A stretch of DNA of 64,000 bases, taken from the NCBI RefSeq assembly GCF_900188275.1, contig NZ_FZNY01000005.1, forward strand, positions 1-64,000, written 5' to 3'. Origin of the DNA: Dokdonia pacifica (lineage in GTDB: Bacteria > Bacteroidota > Bacteroidia > Flavobacteriales > Flavobacteriaceae). The notes below the pieces were generated by a model that worked only from the letters and a program-made list of their open reading frames with translations, was not told the DNA's origin and did no database searches. Position 1 is the stretch's first letter. Every line of letters begins with the position of its first letter. Positions 25,127 to 33,806 of this stretch are shown here, in pieces. Made by a program: the position numbers and the translations under genes.

Positions 25127-25210
25127 CGTACAGCGATACTCATCGTTGCAATTTACTTCTCGATAAATACCGTATAATCAATTTCCATCACTGTAATATT
25201 TGACAAAAAA

Positions 25211-25256
25211 TTGCGCAAGTGATTACTTTCGTATATATTTGCAAGCAATTACTTGC
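25211..25256 (+). promoter_or_regulatory. ArsR-operon promoter with two operator half-copies
   Basis: Two 16-bp elements, gcaagtgattactttc (25215-25230) and gcaagcaattacttgc (25241-25256), lie 26 bp apart; the second is nearly palindromic. A Bacteroidota -7 box TATATTTG (25234-25241) sits between them, with a -33 TTG at 25211-25213 and 20 bp spacing. The operators flank and overlap the -7 box, as expected of an autorepressed ArsR gene. Confidence 0.65.
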
Positions 25257-25265
25257 GTATTTAAT

Positions 25266-25595
25266 ATGAGACGAGATATATTTAATGCCATAGCAGATCC
25301 AACAAGAAGGAGTATACTTATGTCATTGACAAATGAATCACAGAATGTCAATGCATTGGCAGATAAATTTGATATGACTAGACAAGCGGTATCATTACAC
25401 ATCAAATACTTACAAGAATGTGGTGTTATTACTGTAAAAAAAGAAGGTAGAGAGCGTTACTGCAATCTTGAAGTTCAAAAGCTAGAAGAAATAGGTGATT
25501 GGTTAGAGCCCTTCAGAAAAATGTGGACTGGTAAATTAAATCAGCTTGATGAGTTATTAGGAGAATTACAATCAAAACCTATAAAAAAAACCTAA
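25266..25595 (+). CDS. ArsR-family transcriptional regulator
   Basis: A 109-residue winged-helix repressor. The ATG at 25266 is preferred (MRRDIFNAIADPTRRSILMSL is the family's usual start); a longer frame upstream overlaps the operator region. The recognition helix is in DMTRQAVSLHIKYLQECG. No metal-binding cysteine pair is present (C at residues about 60 and 75 are far apart), so it is of the non-metal SRPBCC-linked class. It is followed 13 bases later by the SRPBCC gene, with which it forms an operon. Confidence 0.9.
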   Translation: MRRDIFNAIADPTRRSILMSLTNESQNVNALADKFDMTRQAVSLHIKYLQECGVITVKKEGRERYCNLEVQKLEEIGDWLEPFRKMWTGKLNQLDELLGELQSKPIKKT

Positions 25596-25608
25596 AAACA
25601 CAATTCTT

Positions 25609-26049
25609 ATGGAAAACCAACCATTACTAATAGAACAGGAATTTAATGCTCCAATAGATCTTGTTTGGAGAGCTATTACAGAAAAAGAGTTAATGAAAAA
25701 ATGGTATTTTGATATCTCAGATTTCAAACCAGAAGTAGGTAACAAGTTTCAATTTGAAGGTGGTGAAGAAGGCAAACGGTATATGCACCTTTGTGAGGTT
25801 TTGGAAGTAGTTCCCTTAAAAAAACTCAAGTATTCATGGAAATATGAAGGGTACGAAGGGATTTCTTTTGTGACGTTTGAATTATCATCTATTGGTAAAA
25901 AAACCAAAGTAAAACTCATACATGAAGGTATTGAAACATTTACAAACCCAGATTTTAGAAAAGAGAATTTCGTAGGTGGATGGAAATACTTAATCCATGA
26001 GTCTTTAAAAGAATTTATAGAAAATGGAAAAGCCCTTAGATATTGGTAG
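25609..26049 (+). CDS. SRPBCC (AHSA1-like) domain protein
   Basis: A 146-residue START-like protein of the AHA1/AHSA1 family (FNAPIDLVWRAITEKELMKKWYF; WKYEGYEGISFVTFEL; GGWKYLIHESLKEFIENG). It has a hydrophobic ligand pocket and no known catalytic residues. It is cotranscribed with the ArsR gene, a pairing that is very common across bacteria, in which the regulator and SRPBCC protein appear to respond to the same small ligand. Confidence 0.88.
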   Translation: MENQPLLIEQEFNAPIDLVWRAITEKELMKKWYFDISDFKPEVGNKFQFEGGEEGKRYMHLCEVLEVVPLKKLKYSWKYEGYEGISFVTFELSSIGKKTKVKLIHEGIETFTNPDFRKENFVGGWKYLIHESLKEFIENGKALRYW

Positions 26050-26214
26050 CATAGAGGGTACATACCAGCATTCAGAATAAAGATGATTCTTAATGATCAC
26101 TACAATGAATCGGTTTCAAATTTCTTAGTAAGAAAATAAGTAACTTACACATGAAAATTGTCACTAATTGAAGTTAGACCTTTTATCTTAAACATCACAT
26201 TATAGTTGCAAGAA

Positions 26215-26574
26215 ATGAGAAAAACACTCGTCTTAATCTTTATTTTTATAGGAATAGGTTGCTCCCAAAATTCTTCTGATTTTTTTATTGGAAAATGGCA
26301 AATTTTACGTGTAGTTGAAGATACTACGTCCATTGTATTAAATGATAACTGGATACATATAAAAAGTGATGGGACTTTTACTGGGTATGATGGGGAATCT
26401 AATACAAACGAAAATGGCAAATGGACGTATAAAATAAATAAAAAAGTATTGTATCTAGATGATGCTTCGGGGGATAGTATGAATAGTAAATGGATTTTAT
26501 CTTTTAAAAATGACACTTTATTTTTTAAAAATAAAAAGAATAATTCCTACTTAATTTCGAAAAAAGTGAACTAA
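26215..26574 (+). CDS. Lipocalin-like lipoprotein
   Basis: A 119-residue protein with a lipobox GIGC (about C16). The mature part is an eight-stranded lipocalin-like barrel with the pattern FFIGKWQIL at the start and the K(W/T)Y/F alternation typical of small Bacteroidota lipocalin-like proteins. A TTG at 26206 would extend it by three residues; ATG at 26215 is preferred. Ligand unknown. Confidence 0.75.
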   Translation: MRKTLVLIFIFIGIGCSQNSSDFFIGKWQILRVVEDTTSIVLNDNWIHIKSDGTFTGYDGESNTNENGKWTYKINKKVLYLDDASGDSMNSKWILSFKNDTLFFKNKKNNSYLISKKVN

Positions 26575-26589
26575 AACTATTTTACGGTA

Positions 26590-26766
26590 ATGAACAATAA
26601 AACAAAAACTTACTTAATTCCAGGAGTCCTTCTCACATACTTTGGATTAAAGGATGATGATTTTTTAATTTGGTACCATGGGGTAGCATTGGCATTAGGA
26701 ATTACAGCTTTCGTTTTTGCCTATTTGGAATATAATAAGACCAAAAATAAAAAGTCAAACAAATAG
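26590..26766 (+). CDS. Small membrane protein, 58 aa
   Basis: The frame MNNKTKTYLIPGVLLTYFGL... has one or two hydrophobic segments (8-20 and 29-47) and a basic C-terminal tail (YNKTKNKKSNK). It starts 15 bases after the lipocalin-like gene and is probably cotranscribed. No family recognised, but composition and spacing are gene-like. Confidence 0.6.
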   Translation: MNNKTKTYLIPGVLLTYFGLKDDDFLIWYHGVALALGITAFVFAYLEYNKTKNKKSNK

Positions 26767-26902
26767 TTTAAGAAAAAGTACTTATAGGATTGATCAATAA
26801 ATACACACCAAGCTTTTTACTTCCTACAACATTGAAAAACAGCACAATAACAAACATTCTAAAAAATATACTGTACTTTTAGTATATAAAACAATATAAA
26901 TA

Positions 26903-27748
26903 ATGAAGACGCAACTACTTCTTAAGCTGCTAGTAATTACAATTTTAGTATTCTCAATGATATCCTGTGGAGATGCACCTTCATCAGAAGCACAATATGA
27001 AGAGGCTGTAGAGACTGCTGAGGTTCCTTCTGATATAGAAGTAGGAACACCTCCACCACCTCCGCCTCCACCTCCAGGCATAGAAGTGGAACCTGGTGAT
27101 CCAGAAATAGGAAACACCATAGACATTACAGATGAAGAAGTAGGAACTATTGGTAATACTACGGCTCCGGATCTAGAAAACTATAAGGTGGTCTTATCTG
27201 TAGATGGAACTATTAATATGAATGAAAATGGGGTCTTAGTCGTGTGGATTGGCGCCGATACAGTGGAGGTAACTTTTGAAGAAGGTACGGTACAAGATGA
27301 AACTACCATCCCGACAGAAATAGGGCAATATGCAAAAGTAACTCCCTTTGCTCCTGACTTTGATATCATAAATCCTATAGAAGATTCCTGTTATAAAATA
27401 CACCCTAGTGGTTCTGAAATACGCTTTTCATTACAACCTAAATCAACAGGCACCTACAATGTGAGCGTTAACATTCAATTATATGAAACTGATGACTGTC
27501 AAGGCGCGTTTGTTCCTAAAACATCCGAAACCCTCTCTGTTATAGTAGATGTAAATACCCAAAAAGAAATAGAGAAAAAAGTAAATACTCTTGGAGAAAT
27601 CGTTTGGGAACAATTTCTAAAATTCTGGGGTGCATTGGTTGCTTTAATTTTTGGGGCTATCCTATTTATTATCAGAAAGAAAATCAAGAAAAAAACGGGG
27701 TACGAAGAAAAAATAGATGAGCCTGAAAATGGAGGCGAAGAAGCATAA
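26903..27748 (+). CDS. Lipoprotein with nine-proline tract and C-terminal membrane helix
   Basis: A 281-residue protein: lipobox ISC (C22), acidic linker, a run of nine prolines at about 50-58, a beta-rich domain (80-225) with one cysteine pair (SCYKIHP and DDCQGAF), a coiled segment, a membrane helix at about 243-260 and a highly charged tail. Having both a lipid anchor and a C-terminal TM helix is unusual. No family recognised. A -7-like TACTTTTA lies at about 26874. Confidence 0.7.
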   Translation: MKTQLLLKLLVITILVFSMISCGDAPSSEAQYEEAVETAEVPSDIEVGTPPPPPPPPPGIEVEPGDPEIGNTIDITDEEVGTIGNTTAPDLENYKVVLSVDGTINMNENGVLVVWIGADTVEVTFEEGTVQDETTIPTEIGQYAKVTPFAPDFDIINPIEDSCYKIHPSGSEIRFSLQPKSTGTYNVSVNIQLYETDDCQGAFVPKTSETLSVIVDVNTQKEIEKKVNTLGEIVWEQFLKFWGALVALIFGAILFIIRKKIKKKTGYEEKIDEPENGGEEA

Positions 27749-27790
27749 ATAATTGCAAAACCTCCCTATCTAAATTGTACTGTTCGTAAT

Positions 27791-27807
27791 TACGCTTTCG
27801 CGAAAGC
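27791..27807. repeat. Palindrome, copy 3 (17 of 20 bases)
   Basis: Reads tacgctttcgcgaaagc in the intergenic stretch after the polyproline lipoprotein gene, followed by a TATATAGTATATT promoter-like stretch. Confidence 0.9.
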
Positions 27808-27939
27808 AAAAACTTATATCTATATAGTATATTCACCATATAGTAATTATATGAGTGTATACTAAAAGAAATCGAAGTGATATTTGAAAAGGTAAACAAT
27901 CATTTTAACACTTAACAATCCCAAAATGAGTACATCATC

Positions 27940-28422
27940 ATGAAAAAAAATATACCCTATTGGTTATGTAATAAAGGAACCATATGTAGTAGTGATTATT
28001 TTGAAGATGGTACAACTATACATCATATAGCAGAAGTACAGCTCATTAAACTAAAAGATGGACGGTATCAATTTTCGCAAGATGGGGTCTTTAAAAGAAT
28101 CCTTCATGGATATGATTATACACTTATAGATCGTAAAATTGGAGCTGTTTTAAAAACATATGTACCTGATCAAATTGAGATAGCTGATATTGTAATTTTT
28201 AGACGTGCAACTAATGAAGAATGGAGTAATTATTGTGAGTTGAAGATGAAACATAAAATTGATTACACACAATATCAATCTACAGAATCCTCAGGTTTAA
28301 AAATTTATAGTCTCTTAGATAATTTAATCTATATTTCACCCGATTTAAAACATAAGATCGAAGAAGCATTAGAAGATATCTCAGATATTGAATTTAAAAG
28401 AGGCGTACCCGCTATTGGATAA
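27940..28422 (+). CDS. Hypothetical protein, 160 aa
   Basis: A soluble protein without signal peptide, starting MKKNIPYWLCNKGTIC. It is beta-rich and ends in a helix. Small acidic proteins of this type occur as immunity proteins of polymorphic toxins, but I see no toxin gene next to it and do not assign a function. The following AraC gene starts 20 bases after the stop. Confidence 0.7.
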   Translation: MKKNIPYWLCNKGTICSSDYFEDGTTIHHIAEVQLIKLKDGRYQFSQDGVFKRILHGYDYTLIDRKIGAVLKTYVPDQIEIADIVIFRRATNEEWSNYCELKMKHKIDYTQYQSTESSGLKIYSLLDNLIYISPDLKHKIEEALEDISDIEFKRGVPAIG

Positions 28423-28442
28423 ACTTTTTATAGTACTAAAGA

Positions 28443-29363
28443 ATGAACACTGTAAACCCAGAAATAGAAAGCGATTATAAAAGTAGAATCAATAGAGTGT
28501 TTCAGTTTATTGATGAAAACTTAGATAGTGACTTATCATTACAACAGCTGTCAAAGATCGCATTCTTTTCTCCTTTTCATTTTCATCGCATCTTTAAATA
28601 CATTACTCATGAAACTGTAAATGAATATGTAACCCGACGTAGATTGGAAAAAGCTGCAATTACATTATTACATACCCATACACCTATAAAAGACATCGCA
28701 CTTTTGGTAGGCTTTAATGATATCACTGCATTTTCCAGGGCCTTTAAAAAGTTTTATGGAGTATCTCCTTCTCTTTTTAAAAAAGAACATCCTAATACCT
28801 TTAGCAAGATAAGACAACTTCAAAGCAAGAATGGTCAAGTATATCCCGACTATGAAAAATACATTTGTACCATTACAAATCTTAAAAAATGGATACACAT
28901 GAATGCACACATTGAAGTAAAAGAAACCCCAACATTACAGCTAGCAGGCGTTACACACATTGGAATACAGGGTGTTGAAAATGCTTTTGGCAAACTCATA
29001 CAATGGGCAAATTCAAAAAGCCTATTAAAAGCTCCCGAAGCAAAACTAGGTAGAGTTTTCTATGACAGCATAAAAGTAACGGCTCCAGACAAAGTACGTA
29101 TGAGTATCTTTTTGATTACGAATACTCCATTTGAAGCCGAAGGAGAAATCCACAAACTAACCATTAATCAAGGAAGATGTATTGTGGGACGTTTTGAAAT
29201 CACACCAGATGAATTTGAAAAATCATGGACAGGTCTTTTTATTTGGATGAATGAAAACGGATACAAAAAAAGTTCTGAAAACCCCTATGAAATCTATCAT
29301 AATGACTACAGAGAGCATCCTGAAAATAAGTTTATCGTAGATTTATACATTCCTGTTGAGTAA
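28443..29363 (+). CDS. AraC regulator with GyrI-like effector-binding domain
   Basis: This 306-residue protein joins an AraC HTH domain (about 12-112: INRVFQFIDENLDSDLSLQQLSKIAFFSPFHFHRIFKY) to a GyrI-like (SOUL/Rob-type) effector domain at 155-306 (EVKETPTLQLAGVTHIGIQG; FIVDLYIPVE). Regulators of this kind bind lipophilic cationic compounds or small peptides and control efflux or stress genes. It is 20 bases behind the hypothetical gene at 27940 and probably in an operon with it. Confidence 0.9.
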   Translation: MNTVNPEIESDYKSRINRVFQFIDENLDSDLSLQQLSKIAFFSPFHFHRIFKYITHETVNEYVTRRRLEKAAITLLHTHTPIKDIALLVGFNDITAFSRAFKKFYGVSPSLFKKEHPNTFSKIRQLQSKNGQVYPDYEKYICTITNLKKWIHMNAHIEVKETPTLQLAGVTHIGIQGVENAFGKLIQWANSKSLLKAPEAKLGRVFYDSIKVTAPDKVRMSIFLITNTPFEAEGEIHKLTINQGRCIVGRFEITPDEFEKSWTGLFIWMNENGYKKSSENPYEIYHNDYREHPENKFIVDLYIPVE

Positions 29364-29423
29364 GGGTTTCATTTGTAACGAATAGCCTTTTAGCAACACA
29401 TATATAACAAAGACTACTCCGTT

Positions 29424-30518
29424 ATGAAAAGAATCTTGCTCGTACTATTAATTGTAGTGTTTACACTTTTTTCTTGTAAAACGCATCGATTTTCAGATAC
29501 GCATTGGATAGCTGTAAAATCTTCACCTATTCCTCTCGAAACAGGAAATAATGTTTATGATGGATTAACCATTCATTTCAAAAATAATAAAGCAATACTA
29601 AGTAATGTATATGAAACATACTCTATTGAGTTTCCAATAAATGTTGATAAGAATAAAATATTTTTAAATGACACCTTATTAGGTACTACTGTAACTGAAT
29701 ATAAGGATAGTATTTTTATAGATATTAAAGAAAGTGCACGTGTAAAATTTGTTAAGCTAGATAAGCAACATGCAATTGAAGAAAAAGAGCAACTTTGGAA
29801 ACATAAGGATTGGATATTATCAAATAATAACTATGTAAGAAACCTCTATTTAAAAGATACAGTGTTTGCTGATTGGAGTGATTTAAGGATTTGTTTACAA
29901 AAAGATGTTACAAATAATAGAATGGTTAATAGATTTGATAAGTGGGAGATATTAAGTATAAATGATAATCAATTATTTGTTAAGACATTCAGACAATTTG
30001 AAGATGAATTCTACAGAATCAAAAGCTACGATGGGGACTCCATAATCCAATTAGAATCTCTTCGCTATCCTGAGGTAGTTGTTACCATGACTAAAAGACC
30101 CTATATCGATAGTGCTGAAAAACAAAACATTATCTCTAAAATTCAGAATACACATTGGAAGATGTCCTCTATTATCAAGCTTGATAGTATTTCAGAAAGT
30201 TTTAAGGGATGGAAAAACAAGATTACTAAATTTAAATCCTTAATAGATAAAAAGGTTTCTTTCAAATTTTCTGAAGATAGCTCTTATCAAATCTATGAAT
30301 CTGATACTATTGTTTCTAAAGGAACTTGGAAATTATCACCTACAGGTAAAGAAATTATTCTAAATAAAGGAATTTCTCCATCTGACTATATAAGCCTTAT
30401 ACAAATGCACTCTGATAGTATTACCATTGGGCATTTAGAAAATTTTAGAGCATTAGATGAATATTCAGGTCTTAATATTCAAGAAATGTATTACGTAGTT
30501 ACATTAACTAAACAGTAG
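29424..30518 (+). CDS. Lipoprotein of unknown function, 364 aa
   Basis: A lipobox FSC (C18) follows a hydrophobic leader. The mature protein appears to have two lipocalin-like halves (DTHWIAVKSSP at 25-35; NTHWKMSSIIKLDSI near 235; SKGTWKLSPTGKEIILNKG near 300). No enzyme motif. It is probably an envelope protein of Bacteroidota-specific type. Confidence 0.7.
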   Translation: MKRILLVLLIVVFTLFSCKTHRFSDTHWIAVKSSPIPLETGNNVYDGLTIHFKNNKAILSNVYETYSIEFPINVDKNKIFLNDTLLGTTVTEYKDSIFIDIKESARVKFVKLDKQHAIEEKEQLWKHKDWILSNNNYVRNLYLKDTVFADWSDLRICLQKDVTNNRMVNRFDKWEILSINDNQLFVKTFRQFEDEFYRIKSYDGDSIIQLESLRYPEVVVTMTKRPYIDSAEKQNIISKIQNTHWKMSSIIKLDSISESFKGWKNKITKFKSLIDKKVSFKFSEDSSYQIYESDTIVSKGTWKLSPTGKEIILNKGISPSDYISLIQMHSDSITIGHLENFRALDEYSGLNIQEMYYVVTLTKQ

Positions 30519-30569
30519 AAACTTTACATTTGGAAATATAACAAAGCAAAAACCATCAAACACACCTAT

Positions 30570-31295
30570 ATGAAATTTAAAATTTGCATGCTCCTTTTTT
30601 TCTTTAGTGCTACTCATTTTTATGCTCAAACAGCAAAAGCAAAAATTACCACTTTGGTATGTGACTGTTTTGAAAATGCTCCAAAAACAGGTAAAATCCA
30701 ATTAGATTTATTAAAAACGTGCTATGACTTTTCTAATAGTAAATATCAAGAATTATTTAAAGAAGTTGCAAAAGAAGAAGTAAATAGGTTAGGCATAGAT
30801 ACACTTAATACAGACGCAGACAATTATCAAAATGGTTATGAATTAGGATACGAATTAGGAAAAAGAATGTTTAATGAAATACAAGAACCTTTAGTAAGAA
30901 ATTGTGACACCTATTTCTATTTTATGGAAGAAACTAAAAAAGAAATGATATCAAATCTTGATAAAGGTATAACTAAGAAAAGAGTAGATTCATTAAAACG
31001 CGTATTTAAAAAAGAAAATTGGGACCCTAATGTACAATGGGAAATAGGTGCCTATTATTTGTTAAAAGGAAAAACTAAAAAAGCTGAAAAAAGCTTAAAA
31101 AAATGCTTATCAAAAGACCCTGAACATATCCCATCTATATTCTTTCTAGCAATTATAGATGACATGCATGAGAATTACGAATCTGCTATCAATGGGTTTG
31201 ACCGGGTTGATGATGATTTAACAAACCCGCTTTCATTTGTTGCAACTATATTCTTAGAAGCTTCAAAACGGAAAAAAAGAGAAAATCGTTCTTGA
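30570..31295 (+). CDS. Secreted TPR-like protein with CxC motif, 241 aa
   Basis: Signal peptide ends FYAQ (about 20). Following it are VCDCFENAP and KTCYDF, a CxC...C arrangement also seen in the neighbouring gene at 31406. Residues 140-235 form TPR-like helices (WEIGAYYLLKGKTKKAEKSLKKCLSKDPEHIPSIFFLA). The family is unrecognised. It may be periplasmic. Confidence 0.72.
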   Translation: MKFKICMLLFFFSATHFYAQTAKAKITTLVCDCFENAPKTGKIQLDLLKTCYDFSNSKYQELFKEVAKEEVNRLGIDTLNTDADNYQNGYELGYELGKRMFNEIQEPLVRNCDTYFYFMEETKKEMISNLDKGITKKRVDSLKRVFKKENWDPNVQWEIGAYYLLKGKTKKAEKSLKKCLSKDPEHIPSIFFLAIIDDMHENYESAINGFDRVDDDLTNPLSFVATIFLEASKRKKRENRS

Positions 31296-31328
31296 CGCTT
31301 TTAAAGATTTACATAAATATTCTTTCAG

Positions 31329-31352
31329 TATACGCTTTCGCGAAAGCGTATA
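31329..31352. repeat. Palindrome, copy 4 (24-bp perfect)
   Basis: The 20-mer extended by TA/TA to a 24-bp perfect palindrome, 53 bases before the start codon at 31406 and followed by a tagtatatttac promoter-like segment. Confidence 0.95.
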
Positions 31353-31405
31353 AAGAAATTGAAACTAGTATATTTACTTTTAAATCTGCAATACATTAAT
31401 ACACT

Positions 31406-32077
31406 ATGAAAAATAATACCCTAATCATTATTTTAATGATGCTTATAAGTTCAACCGTTTTTTCTCAGAAAGAATTTGAAAGAGTTGCAAACAAGCTTTG
31501 TAAATGCATTGAAAAAGAAAAAGCAACTACTCAAGGCGACGTAGATTCTTGTTTAGAAAGAACATTTGCTAAAAATATGGACGTATTTTTTAAATATTAT
31601 GATGCAAAAACTATAGATGACATTGATATGGAAGAAGTTGGAAATGTTATAGGAATTTACATTGCAGAAAATTGCACCTATGCTGCAGAAGCATTTATGG
31701 ACGAAGCTGGGAAAGAGTCAAATTTTATAGAACCTGCAGAAGACCTTACGTGTTTAGATATTCATCAGGGAGAATACTATTATACAAATGAAGTAAAAGA
31801 GCTTAACTTTATTGATACTACGTACGTGAGCTTTAATGGCGATCTGTATTTAGAACGGATGAAAAATGGTAAAACATATTCAATATTAGACATAGAATGG
31901 ATTAATGATTGTGATTTTGAATTAACGTTTAAAGCAAGTAATGATCCTATGAAAAAAAGGCTCAGTAAACCTGGTGATATATATAAATATCAAATTATAG
32001 ACAAAACACCTACGTCTATTATTATAGAAACCTTTTGGAACAAAAGGAAGTATCAAGTCACTTTTCATAAAATCTAA
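31406..32077 (+). CDS. Secreted protein with CxC motif, 223 aa
   Basis: Signal peptide ends VFSQ. The mature N-terminus has LCKCIEKEK and DSCLERTF, the same CxC...C spacing type as the gene at 30570, so the two are probably divergent paralogues or share a metal- or disulfide-stabilised helical domain. The C-terminal 110-223 is beta-rich (GEYYYTNEVKELNFIDTTY). No named family. Confidence 0.7.
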   Translation: MKNNTLIIILMMLISSTVFSQKEFERVANKLCKCIEKEKATTQGDVDSCLERTFAKNMDVFFKYYDAKTIDDIDMEEVGNVIGIYIAENCTYAAEAFMDEAGKESNFIEPAEDLTCLDIHQGEYYYTNEVKELNFIDTTYVSFNGDLYLERMKNGKTYSILDIEWINDCDFELTFKASNDPMKKRLSKPGDIYKYQIIDKTPTSIIIETFWNKRKYQVTFHKI

Positions 32078-32120
32078 TCTTATAAAATTTGATTTATATT
32101 GTACTCAAAATGAAAACAAT

Positions 32121-32810
32121 ATGAATCCATCTTTACTATTACTTCATGGAGCTCTAGGATCTAAAGAACAATTTAATGACCTCAAAGATTCATTATCCAA
32201 TGAATTTGATGTACATACCTTAGACTTTGAAGGACATGGCGGTAATGCGTCTTCGACTCCATTTAGTATGGAATTTTTCGCCTCCAATGTGAGGGATTAT
32301 CTGAAAGAACATCATATTTCTAAGACGCATATATTTGGATATAGCATGGGTGGTTATGTGGCATTACAATTAGCCAAAACTCATCCTGAATTAGTAGAAC
32401 ATATTGTCACATTAGGAACTAAATTTGAATGGACTCCTGAAAGTGCTGCCCAAGAACTAAAAATGCTCAACCCTGAAAAAATTGAAGAGAAGGTACCGGC
32501 TTTCGCCAAAAAACTAGCAGCCGTACACACCCAGAACGATTGGAAAGAAGTCATGCGCAAAACGGCCCAGCTCATGCACGGTTTAGGAAATGGGAAAAAA
32601 ATAACTGTGCAAGAATTAACCCAAATACAGCATAATGTACACATCGCAATTGGTCGCAAGGATCATATGGTGAGTATAGAAGAATCTAAAGAAAGTGCAA
32701 ATGCGTTACCTAATGGTCAGCTACACATTTTAGAAGAGGTCAAACACATGATAGATACAATCCCTATAGAAAAACTGAAAACACTTATTTTGGATGCTAT
32801 AAAACGTTAA
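32121..32810 (+). CDS. Alpha/beta hydrolase, 229 aa
   Basis: A soluble alpha/beta hydrolase with oxyanion HGALGSKEQF (9-18), nucleophile GYSMGG with S75, an acidic residue near IGRKDHMVSIEES and late histidine in EEVKHMIDT. Size and motifs are those of the MenH/BioH-type group. Substrate unknown. It is followed after 46 bases by the cyclase gene. Confidence 0.87.
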   Translation: MNPSLLLLHGALGSKEQFNDLKDSLSNEFDVHTLDFEGHGGNASSTPFSMEFFASNVRDYLKEHHISKTHIFGYSMGGYVALQLAKTHPELVEHIVTLGTKFEWTPESAAQELKMLNPEKIEEKVPAFAKKLAAVHTQNDWKEVMRKTAQLMHGLGNGKKITVQELTQIQHNVHIAIGRKDHMVSIEESKESANALPNGQLHILEEVKHMIDTIPIEKLKTLILDAIKR

Positions 32811-32856
32811 TTCAAAATTCATCGCTAAACACACAACAACTCATTAATCGCTCCTT

Positions 32857-33618
32857 ATGAAAATAATAGATTTATCAAAGCCCATTCAATATAATAAAGA
32901 AGACCCATGGTTTATGAAGGTGAAGATAAAACATAAACCTCATAAAAAAGCAAAGTGGCTCATTCGTGCGTTAGGATTACCATTCAAATTATTTCCTAAG
33001 GGTTTTGAAGGCTGGGCTGATGACACCATTCAAAAAATGGGAGTACACTCTACTACTCACATAGATGCCCCGTGGCACTACTCTCCTACCACCAATGGTA
33101 AAAAATCAAAAACCATAGATGAAGTTCCATTAGAATGGTGTTACGGAGAAGGTATTGTAATAGATATGAAACACAAAGAAGATTTTGATGCGATTACTAT
33201 AGAAGACATTGAAGACTTTTTAAAAGAACAAAACCTTACGATCAAAGAAGGCATGATTGTGTTGATCAAAACAGGTAGAGATATATACAATGGCACCAAA
33301 AATTTTCACGAAATAGGAACAGGTATGAGTGCAGCAGCTACAGAATGGCTGATTGACAAAGGAATTAAAGTCATGGGGATTGATTCTTGGGGTTGGGATT
33401 TACCACTTCCATACATGCTCAAAAAAGCAAAAGAAACAGGCAATTCAGAATTATTTTGGGAAGCGCATTTGGTGGGTCAAAAGAAGGAATACTGTCATAT
33501 GGAACAATTGGTTAATCTTGATGCTTTACCCTATAGTGGGTTTAAAGTGGCTGTTTTTCCATTAAAGATTGTTGGTGCATCTGCTGCGCCTGCACGTGTT
33601 GTGGCAATGCTAGATTAA
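32857..33618 (+). CDS. Cyclase-family metal-dependent hydrolase (kynurenine formamidase-like)
   Basis: A 253-residue member of the cyclase family: H64-STT-H68-I-D70-APW-H74 is the HxxTHxDxPxH zinc-binding signature, with the later KTGRDIYNGTKNFHEIGTGMSAAATEWLI. Family members include kynurenine formamidase, isatin hydrolase and polyketide-type cyclases. The DSWGWDLP segment resembles the isatin hydrolase/formamidase group. Substrate is not determined. It and the hydrolase upstream may act in one small catabolic pathway. Confidence 0.87.
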   Translation: MKIIDLSKPIQYNKEDPWFMKVKIKHKPHKKAKWLIRALGLPFKLFPKGFEGWADDTIQKMGVHSTTHIDAPWHYSPTTNGKKSKTIDEVPLEWCYGEGIVIDMKHKEDFDAITIEDIEDFLKEQNLTIKEGMIVLIKTGRDIYNGTKNFHEIGTGMSAAATEWLIDKGIKVMGIDSWGWDLPLPYMLKKAKETGNSELFWEAHLVGQKKEYCHMEQLVNLDALPYSGFKVAVFPLKIVGASAAPARVVAMLD

Positions 33619-33806
33619 AACAAATATTTTCCTATTCTAACCAGCATTCGTTGCATTTTTAAATAGAATATACATCCGTTATATTTTAAGAAGTAAGCAC
33701 AAAATAACATCTAAGAGTATTGTTATTTATTTAGCATATACTACTGCTAGATATTACAAAAGTTAATGTATTTTTAATTCCTATCACATCATTTGAAATA
33801 TTATCT

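Noticed and set aside
27003-27126. Glycine-rich antisense frame opposite the proline tract
   Set aside because: It is the mirror of the proline codons of the lipoprotein gene; no independent evidence.
27940-28422. Naming the 160-aa protein an immunity protein
   Set aside because: No toxin gene next to it and no family signature; size alone is insufficient.
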